From: Nocardioides mesophilus
Lineage (GTDB): Bacteria > Actinomycetota > Actinomycetes > Propionibacteriales > Nocardioidaceae
Reading direction: 5' to 3'
Assembly: GCF_014395785.1 (NCBI RefSeq)
Contig: NZ_CP060713.1
Location: 834,501-898,500, forward strand
DNA length: 64,000 nucleotides
The position numbers and the translations under genes are program-made. The notes beneath the pieces were generated by a model, which did not search any database, was not told where the DNA came from, and worked only from the letters and a program-made list of their open reading frames with translations. The stretch's first letter is position 1, and every line of letters starts with the position of its first letter. Below are positions 45,795 through 53,793 of this stretch, piece by piece.

Positions 45795-47138
45795 TCAGCC
45801 GAAGATCGACTTCTTCTGCTCCTCGATGGAGCTGCAGAGCCCGTCGATGTCCTCGGGGCTGCCGATGAACTTCTGCAGCGACGGGATCATGACGGTGGAG
45901 GCGAAGTCGGGCCGGGTGTCGCGGTCGAGGAACTGGGTGATGTTCGCGGAGGCACCGACCAGCTCGGCGGCCTTCTTCTGCAGCGCGTTGTAGCCCGACG
46001 TGTCCGCGTCGCTGCTGGCCGCCACGTTGTTGGGGTCGCTCTTGAGGTAGGCGTCCTGGCCCTCGCCGCTGCCGAACCAGGCGAGCAGCTGCTTGGCCGC
46101 CTTCTCGTCCTCCGGCTTCGGCGACATCATCCAGCCGTCGATCGGCGCCTCGATGGTGTCGGTGCCGTGCTCCTCGTTGAGGGCGGGGAAGACGAAGAAG
46201 TCCAGGTCGTCGCGGTCCTCGGGCTTGGTGAACGCCTGGCCGACGAACATGCCGAGGTAGTACATGCCGACCTTCTTGTTCAGCAGGCCGGCCGCGCTGT
46301 CCAGCCAGTCACGCGCCAGCGCGTCCTTCTGGTGGTAGGGCATCAGCGAGCGCCACGTCTCGAAGACCGACTTGACCTCGTCGCTCTCCCACGACTCCTC
46401 CCCGGCCATCAGGCTGACGTGGAAGTCGTAGCCGTTCTGCCGGAAGTTGAGGACGTCGAAGGTGCCCATGGCGGGCCAGCCCTCCTTGTCGGCGAACCCG
46501 ATCGGCTCGAGGCCGTCCTTCTGCATCTCCTGGCAGAGCGCGGTCAGGTCGTCCATGGTCTCCGGGATCGTGTAGCCCTTCTCCTCGAAGAGGCTCTTCC
46601 GGTAGAAGACCGCCCACGGGTAGTAGTAGAAGGGCACGAAGTACTGCTTGCCGTCGTTGCCGGTCGAGGCCTGCTTGAAGGCGTCGGTGAAGCCGTCGCC
46701 CATGTCGCCGGCCCAGAGGTCGGAGACGTCACCCGCGAAGCCCTGGTCGGCGAAGAACTTCATCCGGTAGCCGGCGAACCAGGCGTAGACGTCCTGGGGT
46801 CCACCCTGCAGGTAGCTGGTGATGTTCTCCTGGAACTGCTCGTGGTCGACGGTGTTCACGTCGACCTTGATCCCCGACTTCTTGATGAAGGCGTCGATCG
46901 AGTCCTTCAGCGCCTGCTGGGGGACCTCGTCGGAGAAGTTGGAGCCCAGCGAGGTGGCCGTGCCGCCTCCTGTTGCACCGCTCGAGTCGTCGCCGCCGCA
47001 GCCGGCGAGCCCGGGGATCGCTGCGAGCGCACCGCCGGCCATCATCCCGCGGAGCAGGCTCCGGCGGGTGAACGGGGACGAGACCGCCGGCGCGAGCGAG
47101 CGGGAGGGGGTCCACAGGGGGGACGAGGGACGCGTCAT
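45795..47138 (-). CDS. extracellular solute-binding lipoprotein (CUT1 sugar ABC transporter)
   Basis: A 447-residue binding protein. The N-terminus carries a twin-arginine segment FTRRSLLRGMMAGG followed by a hydrophobic core and lipobox GLAGC at Cys47, so it is probably a Tat-exported, lipid-anchored protein. The mature part has the family-1 fold: QQALKDSIDAFIKKSGIKVDV, VPFYYYPWAVFYRKSLFEEKGY and SPKPEDEKAAKQLLAWFGS. It captures the sugar for the two permeases. The ATG at 47138 has GAGGAG 5 bases upstream. Substrate is inferred to be an alpha- or beta-galactoside. Confidence 0.92.
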   Translation of the reverse strand: MTRPSSPLWTPSRSLAPAVSSPFTRRSLLRGMMAGGALAAIPGLAGCGGDDSSGATGGGTATSLGSNFSDEVPQQALKDSIDAFIKKSGIKVDVNTVDHEQFQENITSYLQGGPQDVYAWFAGYRMKFFADQGFAGDVSDLWAGDMGDGFTDAFKQASTGNDGKQYFVPFYYYPWAVFYRKSLFEEKGYTIPETMDDLTALCQEMQKDGLEPIGFADKEGWPAMGTFDVLNFRQNGYDFHVSLMAGEESWESDEVKSVFETWRSLMPYHQKDALARDWLDSAAGLLNKKVGMYYLGMFVGQAFTKPEDRDDLDFFVFPALNEEHGTDTIEAPIDGWMMSPKPEDEKAAKQLLAWFGSGEGQDAYLKSDPNNVAASSDADTSGYNALQKKAAELVGASANITQFLDRDTRPDFASTVMIPSLQKFIGSPEDIDGLCSSIEEQKKSIFG

Positions 47139-47456
47139 GGGGGCTCCTCAGGAGGGCGGCCCGCGGGCTGCGGGACCTGGTGGGTCGACGACAACGAACA
47201 GACGAGTTGAACATGTACGCACATGACCCAACATCGGATGATCGACCATCGTGGTGCTCGTCACACCCCCTGTCAACCCTCCACGCGGACCGTTACCAAT
47301 GCGCTACAACTGGCCTAGACCCGTCGACACGCCCTCCGCCGGGGGCTGCCGCGGGAGCGGGGCCAGGCGCCGGCGGCCTCGCGAAGCGAACATCGTCCTG
47401 CGGGATCGATGTTCGTTTCTGTTGACTTTTGCCGCTCTCCGGACCAGGCTGCCCCC
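47139..47456. promoter_or_regulatory. divergent control region of the galactoside locus
   Basis: No gene lies in these 318 bp. For the binding-protein operon (bottom strand) a perfect TTGACA covers 47276-47271 and CACGAT 47253-47248, 17 bp apart, putting the transcript start near 47241 and leaving a leader of about 100 bases. CGAACA-type half-sites recur at 47195-47200, 47209-47213 and in the 9-bp inverted repeat listed separately, so more than one regulator site may exist. The GH42 promoter is not clear. Confidence 0.55.
47387..47415. promoter_or_regulatory. 9-bp inverted repeat, candidate DeoR operator
   Basis: CGAACATCG at 47387-47395 is exactly complementary to 47407-47415, with an 11-bp spacer and centre at 47401. 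It lies 42 bp before the GH42 start. Half-sites of TGTTCG type are common among DeoR-family operators, and a DeoR gene is two genes downstream. Binding is inference. Confidence 0.55.
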
Positions 47457-49505
47457 ATGCCTTCGCCGTACTCCGGCCCCTCGACGCCGACGCGCACCCT
47501 GGCCGGTGGCGCCCTGTCGTTCGGCGGCGACTACAACCCCGAGCAGTGGCCCGAGGACGTGTGGCCCGAGGACATCGCGCTGATGCGCGAGGCCGGGGTC
47601 AACCTGGTCACCGTCGGGGTCTTCTCCTGGGCGCACCTCGAGCCCGAGCCGGGGGTGCACACGCACGACTGGCTGCACCGGATCCTGGATCTCCTGCACG
47701 CCGGCGGCATCTCGGTCGACCTCGCCACCGCGACCGCCTCGCCCCCGCCGTGGCTCTCCCACCGGCACCCCGAGGTGCTCCCCCAGCGTGCGGACGGTAC
47801 CCGGCTCTCCTTCGGCAGCCGGCAGGCCTACTGCCCGAGCTCGCCGGTCTACCGCGAGCACGCCCGCGCCCTCGTCGAGCGGATCGCGCAGCGCCACGGC
47901 GACCACCCGGCACTGCGGCTGTGGCACGTCGGCAACGAGTTCGCCGACCACGTCCCGACCTGCTTCTGCGAGATCAGCGCCACCGCCTTCCGTGACTGGC
48001 TGCGGGAGCGCTACGGCGAGATCGACTCCCTGAACGCGGCCTGGGGCACGAGCTTCTGGTCGCAGCGCTACTCCTGCTTCGAGGAGGTGCAGCCGCCCCG
48101 GGCCACACCAGCCTTCGGCAACCCGACGCAGGCCCTGGACTTCCGGCGGTTCTCCTCCGACGAGCACCTCGCCAACCACGTCGCCGAGCGGGAGATCCTG
48201 CGCGACCACACCCCTGGAGTGCCGGTGACCACGAACTTCATGGCCGGCCGGGAGGTCGTGGACTACTGGCGCTGGGCCGAGGAGGTCGACCTGGTCAGCA
48301 CCGACCACTACCTGGTCGCCGCCGACCCCCGGGCGCACCGGGAGCTCTCCTTCTGCGCCGACCTCACCCGAGGCCTGGCCGACGGCCGGCCGTGGCTGCT
48401 GATGGAGCACTCCACCAGTGCGGTGAACTGGCAGCCGCGCAACGTGGCCAAGCGGCCCGGGCAGACGATCCGCAACAGCCTCCAGCACGTGGCCCGGGGC
48501 TCCGACGGGGCCCTGTTCTTCCAGTGGCGCGCCTCGCGGGCCGGGGCCGAGAAGTTCCACTCCGCGCTGGTCCCGCACGCCGGCACGGACAGCCGGCTCT
48601 GGCGCGAGGTCGTCGAGCTGGGCGCCCTGCTGGGCAGGCTGGCCCCCGTGTGCGGCTCGAGGGTGGTGTCCCAGGTCGCGCTGGTGGTGGACTACCAGGC
48701 ATGGTGGGCGTGCGAGGGCACCGCGCACCCGTCGGTCGACGTGCGCTACCGCGACCGTGCGGAGGCGCTGCACGGAGCGCTGATGGACGCCGGCCTCACC
48801 GTCGACGTGGTCCGCCCGGGAGCCGACCTGAGCGGCTACCCGCTGGCGCTCGTACCGACTCTGCACCTGGTCAGCGACGAGGACGCCGCCCGGCTCACCG
48901 ACTACGTCCGCGGCGGCGGCCACCTGCTGGTCACCTACTTCAGCGGCATCGTCGACGAGCACGACCACGTCCGGCTCGGCGGCTATCCCGGTGCGTTCCG
49001 CGAGGTGCTCGGGGTGCGGTCGGAGGAGTTCTGCCCGCTGCGGGCCGGGGAGAGCGTGCGGCTCGTCGACCCGGACGGCGCGACCGCCGGCACGGCCGAC
49101 GTGTGGACCGAGGACGTCCACCTCGAGGGGGCCCGGACCGTGCTCGCCTGTGCGGACGGCCCGGTTCCCGGGGCTCCCGCCGTGACCCGCAACGCGTACG
49201 GCGACGGCGTCGCCTGGTACGCCGCCGTCCGGACCGACCCGCAGACCACCGCCGACCTCCTCAGGCGCGTCTGCGCCGAGGCCGGTGTCGCCGCTGCGCT
49301 GCCGGTCCCGCCGGGAGTGGAGGCCGTCGTACGCCAGGACGAGCAGCACCGCTTCCTGTTCCTGCTCAACCACACCGACGGGGAGGTCTCGGTCCCCCTC
49401 CCCGAGCCGGGTGAGGACCTGGTGTCCGGCACCGCCGTCACCGGCGCCGTCGCCCTGGTCGCCGGGGGCGTCGCGGTCGTCCGCACCGAGGCCCGGGCCG
49501 GCTGA
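47457..49505 (+). CDS. beta-galactosidase, GH42
   Basis: A 682-residue glycosidase that removes terminal beta-galactose, probably in the cytoplasm because no signal peptide is visible. The catalytic barrel (about 15-390) holds acid/base Glu161 in WHVGNEFADH and nucleophile Glu317 in LLMEHSTSAVNW; the trimerisation domain and C-terminal beta domain follow. Three of four zinc-site cysteines known from Thermus GH42 are present (Cys126, Cys169, Cys171), with Ser174 at the fourth. The ATG at 47457 follows the family start. The gene opens a three-gene run with the DeoR and galK genes. Confidence 0.94.
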   Translation: MPSPYSGPSTPTRTLAGGALSFGGDYNPEQWPEDVWPEDIALMREAGVNLVTVGVFSWAHLEPEPGVHTHDWLHRILDLLHAGGISVDLATATASPPPWLSHRHPEVLPQRADGTRLSFGSRQAYCPSSPVYREHARALVERIAQRHGDHPALRLWHVGNEFADHVPTCFCEISATAFRDWLRERYGEIDSLNAAWGTSFWSQRYSCFEEVQPPRATPAFGNPTQALDFRRFSSDEHLANHVAEREILRDHTPGVPVTTNFMAGREVVDYWRWAEEVDLVSTDHYLVAADPRAHRELSFCADLTRGLADGRPWLLMEHSTSAVNWQPRNVAKRPGQTIRNSLQHVARGSDGALFFQWRASRAGAEKFHSALVPHAGTDSRLWREVVELGALLGRLAPVCGSRVVSQVALVVDYQAWWACEGTAHPSVDVRYRDRAEALHGALMDAGLTVDVVRPGADLSGYPLALVPTLHLVSDEDAARLTDYVRGGGHLLVTYFSGIVDEHDHVRLGGYPGAFREVLGVRSEEFCPLRAGESVRLVDPDGATAGTADVWTEDVHLEGARTVLACADGPVPGAPAVTRNAYGDGVAWYAAVRTDPQTTADLLRRVCAEAGVAAALPVPPGVEAVVRQDEQHRFLFLLNHTDGEVSVPLPEPGEDLVSGTAVTGAVALVAGGVAVVRTEARAG

Positions 49506-49506
49506 C

Positions 49507-50298
49507 GTGCTCGCCCAGCAGCGGCAGGCGCTGATCCTGGAGACGGTGCGTGAGAGCGGGGCCGCCCGGGTCGCCGACCTCGTGCTCCGCTTCGGCGTCT
49601 CCGACATGACCATCCGCCGGGACCTCGATGCGCTGGCCCGCCGCGGGTTGCTGGACAAGGTCCACGGCGGGGCGACGGTGCCGCAGGCCGGCAGCACCGA
49701 CGAGCCCGGCTTCGCCGAGAAGTCCCGGCGGGAGCCGGTGGAGAAGCGGGGCATCGCCCGCGCGGCCGCCCAGCTGGTCCGGCCGGGCCAGGCGATCGGG
49801 CTCTCCGCCGGCACCACCACCTGGACGCTGGCCCACGAGCTCCTCGACGTCCCCGGCCTGACGGTCGTGACCAACTCCCCGCCGGTCGCCGAGGTGCTCC
49901 ACGAGCAGGGCCGCGCCGACCAGACGGTCGTGCTCACCGGAGGAGTGCGCACCCCCTCCGACGCGCTCGTCGGGCCGGTCGCCGTCGGCTCCCTGGCCTC
50001 GATCAACCTCGACACGGTGTTCCTCGGCACCCACGGGATGGACGTGCGGGCCGGCTTCAGCACGCCGAACTTCCTCGAGGCCGAGACCAACCGGGCGCTG
50101 ATCCGGGCGGCCCGCCGCCTGGTGGTGGTGGCGGACCACACGAAGTGGGGGGTGGTCGGCATCGCTACGATCGCCCCCCTGGACCAGGCCGACGTGCTGG
50201 TCTCGGACCCCGGACTCAGCCGGGACGCGCGTCAGCACCTCTCGGAGCACGTCGACGAGCTGGTGGTGGCTGCGCCGGACGGAACGGAGACTCGATGA
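49507..50298 (+). CDS. DeoR/GlpR family sugar-responsive repressor
   Basis: A 263-residue regulator. The helix-turn-helix RVADLVLRFGVSDMTIRRDLDALARRGLLDKVHGGA lies at about 20-55 and the DeoRC phosphosugar-binding domain at about 75-250, with LSAGTTTWTLAHEL (about 99-112) as the ligand loop. Such proteins release DNA when they bind a phosphorylated sugar, here plausibly galactose-1-phosphate or a derivative. The GTG at 49507 is one base after the GH42 stop, and the gene end overlaps galK by 4 bp. It most likely controls the divergent promoter at 47139-47456. Confidence 0.92.
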   Translation: MLAQQRQALILETVRESGAARVADLVLRFGVSDMTIRRDLDALARRGLLDKVHGGATVPQAGSTDEPGFAEKSRREPVEKRGIARAAAQLVRPGQAIGLSAGTTTWTLAHELLDVPGLTVVTNSPPVAEVLHEQGRADQTVVLTGGVRTPSDALVGPVAVGSLASINLDTVFLGTHGMDVRAGFSTPNFLEAETNRALIRAARRLVVVADHTKWGVVGIATIAPLDQADVLVSDPGLSRDARQHLSEHVDELVVAAPDGTETR

Positions 50299-51413
50299 CC
50301 GCGGCGCAGCAGCGGCCGGACTGGGGCTGGGCCGCCCCCGGCCGGGTCAACCTCATGGGCGAGCACACCGACTACAACGACGGCTGGGTGCTGCCGTTCG
50401 CGATCGGGCAGCGCACCCGCTGCGCGCTGCGCCTGCGCGACGACGGCAGGCTCCGGCTCTGGTCGGCGCAGTCGGACTCCCCCGGGCTCGCCGTCGAGAC
50501 CACCACGGCCACCACGCCGGGCGACGTGTCCGGCTGGGCCTCCTACGTCGCCGGTGTGGTCTGGGCGATGGCCGAGGACGGCATCGACGTGCCCGGCGCC
50601 GACATCTGGGTCGACGGCGACGTCCCGCTCGGAGCCGGCCTCTCCTCGTCCGCCGCGCTGGAGATCGCGGTCGCCGTGGCCCTCGACGACACGCTCGGGC
50701 TCGACCTGGGCCGCACCCGGCTCGCCGCCCTCGCCCGCAAGGCCGAGAACGACTACGCCGGTGCCCCGACGGGCGTGATGGACCAGGTCGCCTCCCTGCA
50801 CGGCCGCGCCGGCCACGTGCTGCTGCTCGACACCAGGACCATGGAGATCGAGCAGGTCCCCGCCGACCTGGCCGGTGCCGGGCTCACCCTCCTGGTGATC
50901 GACACCCGGGCCTCGCACGCGCTCAGCGACGGCGGTGGCTACGCCTCCGTGCGCCGCGACTGCGAGCGGGCCGCCGCGACGCTCGGCGTGCGCGCCCTGC
51001 GCGACGCCACCCTGGCCGACGTGCAGACGCTCACCGAGGATTCGCTGCGCCACCGCGCCCGGCACATCGTCACCGAGAACGCCCGGGTGCACGAGGCCGT
51101 CGGGCAGCTCCGCGACGCCGACTGGACGGGGCTCGGCCGGACCTTCGACGCCTCCCACGCGTCGCTGCGCGACGACTTCCGGATCAGCTGCGAGGAGCTC
51201 GACGTCGCCGTCGAGGCCGCCACCGGCGCCGGCGCCCTCGGCGCCCGGATGACCGGCGGCGGCTTCGGCGGCAGCGCGGTCGCGCTGGTCCGCCGGGAGG
51301 ACGCGGAGCCGGTGGGCGAGGCCTGCCGTCGGGCGTTCGCCGACCACGACTGGCCTGAACCGCACGTCTTCGCCGTCGAGCCGTCCCCCGGCGCGGGCCG
51401 ACTCGAACGATGA
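50295..51413 (+). CDS. galK: galactokinase
   Basis: A 372-residue GHMP kinase that phosphorylates galactose to galactose-1-phosphate. The galactokinase signature [19 protein letters not shown] is at about 16-34, the ATP loop [13 protein letters not shown] at about 112-124, and the C-terminal motif [15 protein letters not shown] at about 317-331. The start overlaps the DeoR stop and the end overlaps the cofE start, both by 4 bp (ATGA). No galT or galE lies in the window; galactose-1-P must be handled elsewhere. Confidence 0.96.
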   Translation: MTAAQQRPDWGWAAPGRVNLMGEHTDYNDGWVLPFAIGQRTRCALRLRDDGRLRLWSAQSDSPGLAVETTTATTPGDVSGWASYVAGVVWAMAEDGIDVPGADIWVDGDVPLGAGLSSSAALEIAVAVALDDTLGLDLGRTRLAALARKAENDYAGAPTGVMDQVASLHGRAGHVLLLDTRTMEIEQVPADLAGAGLTLLVIDTRASHALSDGGGYASVRRDCERAAATLGVRALRDATLADVQTLTEDSLRHRARHIVTENARVHEAVGQLRDADWTGLGRTFDASHASLRDDFRISCEELDVAVEAATGAGALGARMTGGGFGGSAVALVRREDAEPVGEACRRAFADHDWPEPHVFAVEPSPGAGRLER

Positions 51414-52450
51414 CCGATGCCGTCACTCCGCCCCACGTGACCGATGCCGTCACGGTGCCCCACGTGACCGATGCCGTCACGGTGCTCCCGGTCACCGGGG
51501 TCGGCGAGGTACGTCCCGGCGCCGACCTCGCCCAGCTGCTGCTCGACGCGCTGGGCTCCGACGGCCTCCGGGACGGCGACGTCCTGGTCGTCACCAGCAA
51601 GGTGGTCAGCAAGGCCGAGGGCCGGCTGGTCCACACCGACCGGACCGCCGCGCTCGACGCCGAGACCGCCCGGGTCGTCGCGCGCCGCGGCCCCACCACC
51701 ATCGTGCGCACGCGGCACGGGCTGGTGATGGCCGGCGCCGGCATCGACGCCTCCAACACCGCACCCGGCACCGTGCTGCTGCTCCCCGAGGACCCCGACG
51801 CCTCCGCCCGGAGGCTGCGCGCCACGCTGCTGGAGCGGACCGGGTGCAACGTCGCGGTCGTCGTCACGGACACCGCCGGGCGCGCCTGGCGGCACGGGCA
51901 GACCGACCTCGCCATCGGGGCCGCCGGCCTGACGGTCCTCCACGACCACGCCGGCCTGCACGATCCGCACGGCAACCTGCTGGTGGTGACCGCGCCCGCC
52001 GTGGCCGACGAGATCGCCGCCGCGGCGGACCTGGTCAAGGGCAAGCTGGCCCGGCGGCCCGCCGCGGTGCTCCGGGGCCTCTCGGCCTGGGTGCTGCCCG
52101 CCGGCGCGCACGGCGCCGGCGCCCGCGTCCTGGTCCGCGAGGAGGACCAGGACATGTTCGGGCTGGGCGCCCGCGACGCCGTGCTGGCAGCCCTGGGCGC
52201 GGACCCCGCCGCCCGCGCCGGGTTCGGCCGGGCAGCCCCCGCCGCCGACCTGCTGGTCCACCTCGCGGCACTCGGCGCGCCGGGCGTCGCTGCCGGCACC
52301 GACGTCGACGTACCCCTGCCGGAACTGGCGCCGCGCGAGCTCGGCCGCTGGGAGGCCCGGGTGCACGCGGCGGTCTTCGCGCTCGGCTGGAGCGTCGTGC
52401 CGAGTCACGATCCGACCACGGTGCTCAGGTTGCGACCGCCGACTCCGTAG
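51410..52450 (+). CDS. cofE: coenzyme F420-0:L-glutamate ligase
   Basis: A 346-residue enzyme that adds gamma-linked glutamates to F420-0 with GTP. The core (about 30-245) carries [44 protein letters not shown] and [16 protein letters not shown], the family motifs. About 95 residues follow; they are helical and do not resemble the full FMN-binding nitroreductase domain of mycobacterial FbiB, so this is a shorter form. The N-terminus is a threefold repeat of TDAVTxPHV, and a later in-frame GTG (for example at 51479) could be the original start. The given ATG overlaps the galK stop. Confidence 0.92.
   Translation: MTDAVTPPHVTDAVTVPHVTDAVTVLPVTGVGEVRPGADLAQLLLDALGSDGLRDGDVLVVTSKVVSKAEGRLVHTDRTAALDAETARVVARRGPTTIVRTRHGLVMAGAGIDASNTAPGTVLLLPEDPDASARRLRATLLERTGCNVAVVVTDTAGRAWRHGQTDLAIGAAGLTVLHDHAGLHDPHGNLLVVTAPAVADEIAAAADLVKGKLARRPAAVLRGLSAWVLPAGAHGAGARVLVREEDQDMFGLGARDAVLAALGADPAARAGFGRAAPAADLLVHLAALGAPGVAAGTDVDVPLPELAPRELGRWEARVHAAVFALGWSVVPSHDPTTVLRLRPPTP
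51413..51493 (+). repeat. 27-bp unit repeated three times at the cofE start
   Basis: Bases 51413-51439, 51440-51466 and 51467-51493 are near-identical 27-mers built on ACCGATGCCGTCAC, giving [18 protein letters not shown] and TDAVTVLPV. Each copy carries an in-frame GTG. The array lies exactly where the galactoside locus meets the F420 gene. Confidence 0.92.
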
Positions 52451-52528
52451 ACTCGCCCCGGACCCACACCCACCCGTGACCTGAGCACCGGGCGCACCGA
52501 ACGACCAGAAGCGAGCCGAGAGACTCCC

Positions 52529-53257
52529 ATGGCCAAGCCGAGCAAGGACAAGGACCGCCGAGCGGTCGTCGAGCAAATGCGCCGCGAGCAGAAGCGTGCG
52601 GAGAAGAAGCGCAGCTACGCGATCATCGCGGTGTGCTCGGTGGTCGCACTGGTGATCATCGGGATGGGCGTCTACCCGCTCCTGCAGCAGAACAAGGTCG
52701 CGGCCGCCGACCTGGAGGCGATCGGCGCCTCCGCGGGCCAGGCGGGCTGCCAGGACGAGATCACCAAGTCCGCCGTGGGCAACAACGACCACCGCCAGGT
52801 CGGCAGCGACATCGTCTACCAGGACGCCCCGCCCGCGTTCGGGCCGCACTACCCCGAGACCGCCGGCTTCGACCGCAAGTTCTTCTCGGTCGGCGACCGG
52901 CCCGAGCTTCCCTACCTCGTGCACAACCTGGAGCACGGCTACAACCTGCTGTGGTACGACGAGACCATCGCCGACGACTCCGGTGCGCTCGCCGAGGTGA
53001 AGGCGATCGCGAAGAAGTTCGAGGGCGACAAGCTGACCGACAAGTTCATCGCCGTCCCCTGGACCAAGGAGGACGGCAAGGCCTTCCCCGGCGGCGCCCA
53101 CATCGCGCTGACCCACTGGTCGGTCGGCGACCCGGCGAAGCAGGGCAAGGCGCAGGAGGGCATCTGGAAGTACTGCGACGCCCCGAGCGGCGAGGTCGTG
53201 TCCACGTTCGTCGAGGACCACCCCTACAGCGACTCGCCCGAGCCCAACGCGATGTGA
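52529..53257 (+). CDS. DUF3105 family membrane-anchored protein
   Basis: A 242-residue protein with a highly charged cytoplasmic N-terminus (1-27), one span at about 28-52 (SYAIIAVCSVVALVIIGMGVYPLL) and an extracytoplasmic domain. The conserved block RPELPYLVHNLEHGYNLLWYDE (about 130-151) with its HNLEHG motif is the family hallmark and may bind a metal. Two cysteines (about 74 and 214) may form a disulphide. It starts at an ATG at 52529, 78 bp after cofE. Function unknown. Confidence 0.9.
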   Translation: MAKPSKDKDRRAVVEQMRREQKRAEKKRSYAIIAVCSVVALVIIGMGVYPLLQQNKVAAADLEAIGASAGQAGCQDEITKSAVGNNDHRQVGSDIVYQDAPPAFGPHYPETAGFDRKFFSVGDRPELPYLVHNLEHGYNLLWYDETIADDSGALAEVKAIAKKFEGDKLTDKFIAVPWTKEDGKAFPGGAHIALTHWSVGDPAKQGKAQEGIWKYCDAPSGEVVSTFVEDHPYSDSPEPNAM

Positions 53258-53319
53258 TGTCGCGCCCACCGGTGCGGCCGTCCGGCGTGAGCTCACCGTG
53301 ACCCACGGAGGGACCCGCC

Positions 53320-53787
53320 GTGCGTGAGGCCATCGCGCTCTTCTTCGTCGCCATCGCCTCCGCGCTGGTGCCGCTGATCAACATCGAGGCCTACCTCGGC
53401 GTGCGCGCCAGCCTGTCCACGGTCCAGCACATGTGGTGGCTGGGCCTGGTGGCCGCCGCCGGCCAGATGGTGGGCAAGGTCGTCTGGTACTACCTCGGGG
53501 CCAGCTCGCTGCAGTGGGGCTGGATCCGCCGGCGGCTGGACAAGCCCAAGAACCTGGCCCGGCTCGAGCTGTGGCGGCACCGCACCGCGGAGCGCCCGCT
53601 GGTCGCCGGCGTGCTGCTGTTCACCTCCGCGCTGGTCGGGTTCCCGCCCTTCGCGATCGTCTCGGTGCTGGCCGGGCAGCTCCGGATGAACCTGGTGCTC
53701 TTCCTGACACTCGGCCTGCTCGGTCGCTGGCTGCGTTTCGTGGCCGTGCTCGGCGGCGCGGCGTGGCTCAGCACCGCCCTGGGCTGA
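53320..53787 (+). CDS. small VTT/DedA-like membrane protein
   Basis: A 155-residue protein with four probable hydrophobic segments (about 3-22, 38-58, 95-115, 122-150). The central part resembles the VTT (SNARE-associated) membrane domain seen in YqaA-type proteins: LVPLINIEAYLGVRA, GQMVGKVVWYYLGA and GFPPFAIVSVLAGQLRM. Such proteins are thought to move lipids across the membrane. The GTG at 53320 has GGAGGG 8 bases upstream. It lies 62 bp after the DUF3105 gene and converges on the trehalose glycosyltransferase gene. Assignment to VTT is by pattern and length. Confidence 0.72.
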   Translation: MREAIALFFVAIASALVPLINIEAYLGVRASLSTVQHMWWLGLVAAAGQMVGKVVWYYLGASSLQWGWIRRRLDKPKNLARLELWRHRTAERPLVAGVLLFTSALVGFPPFAIVSVLAGQLRMNLVLFLTLGLLGRWLRFVAVLGGAAWLSTALG

Positions 53788-53793
53788 ACCGGC

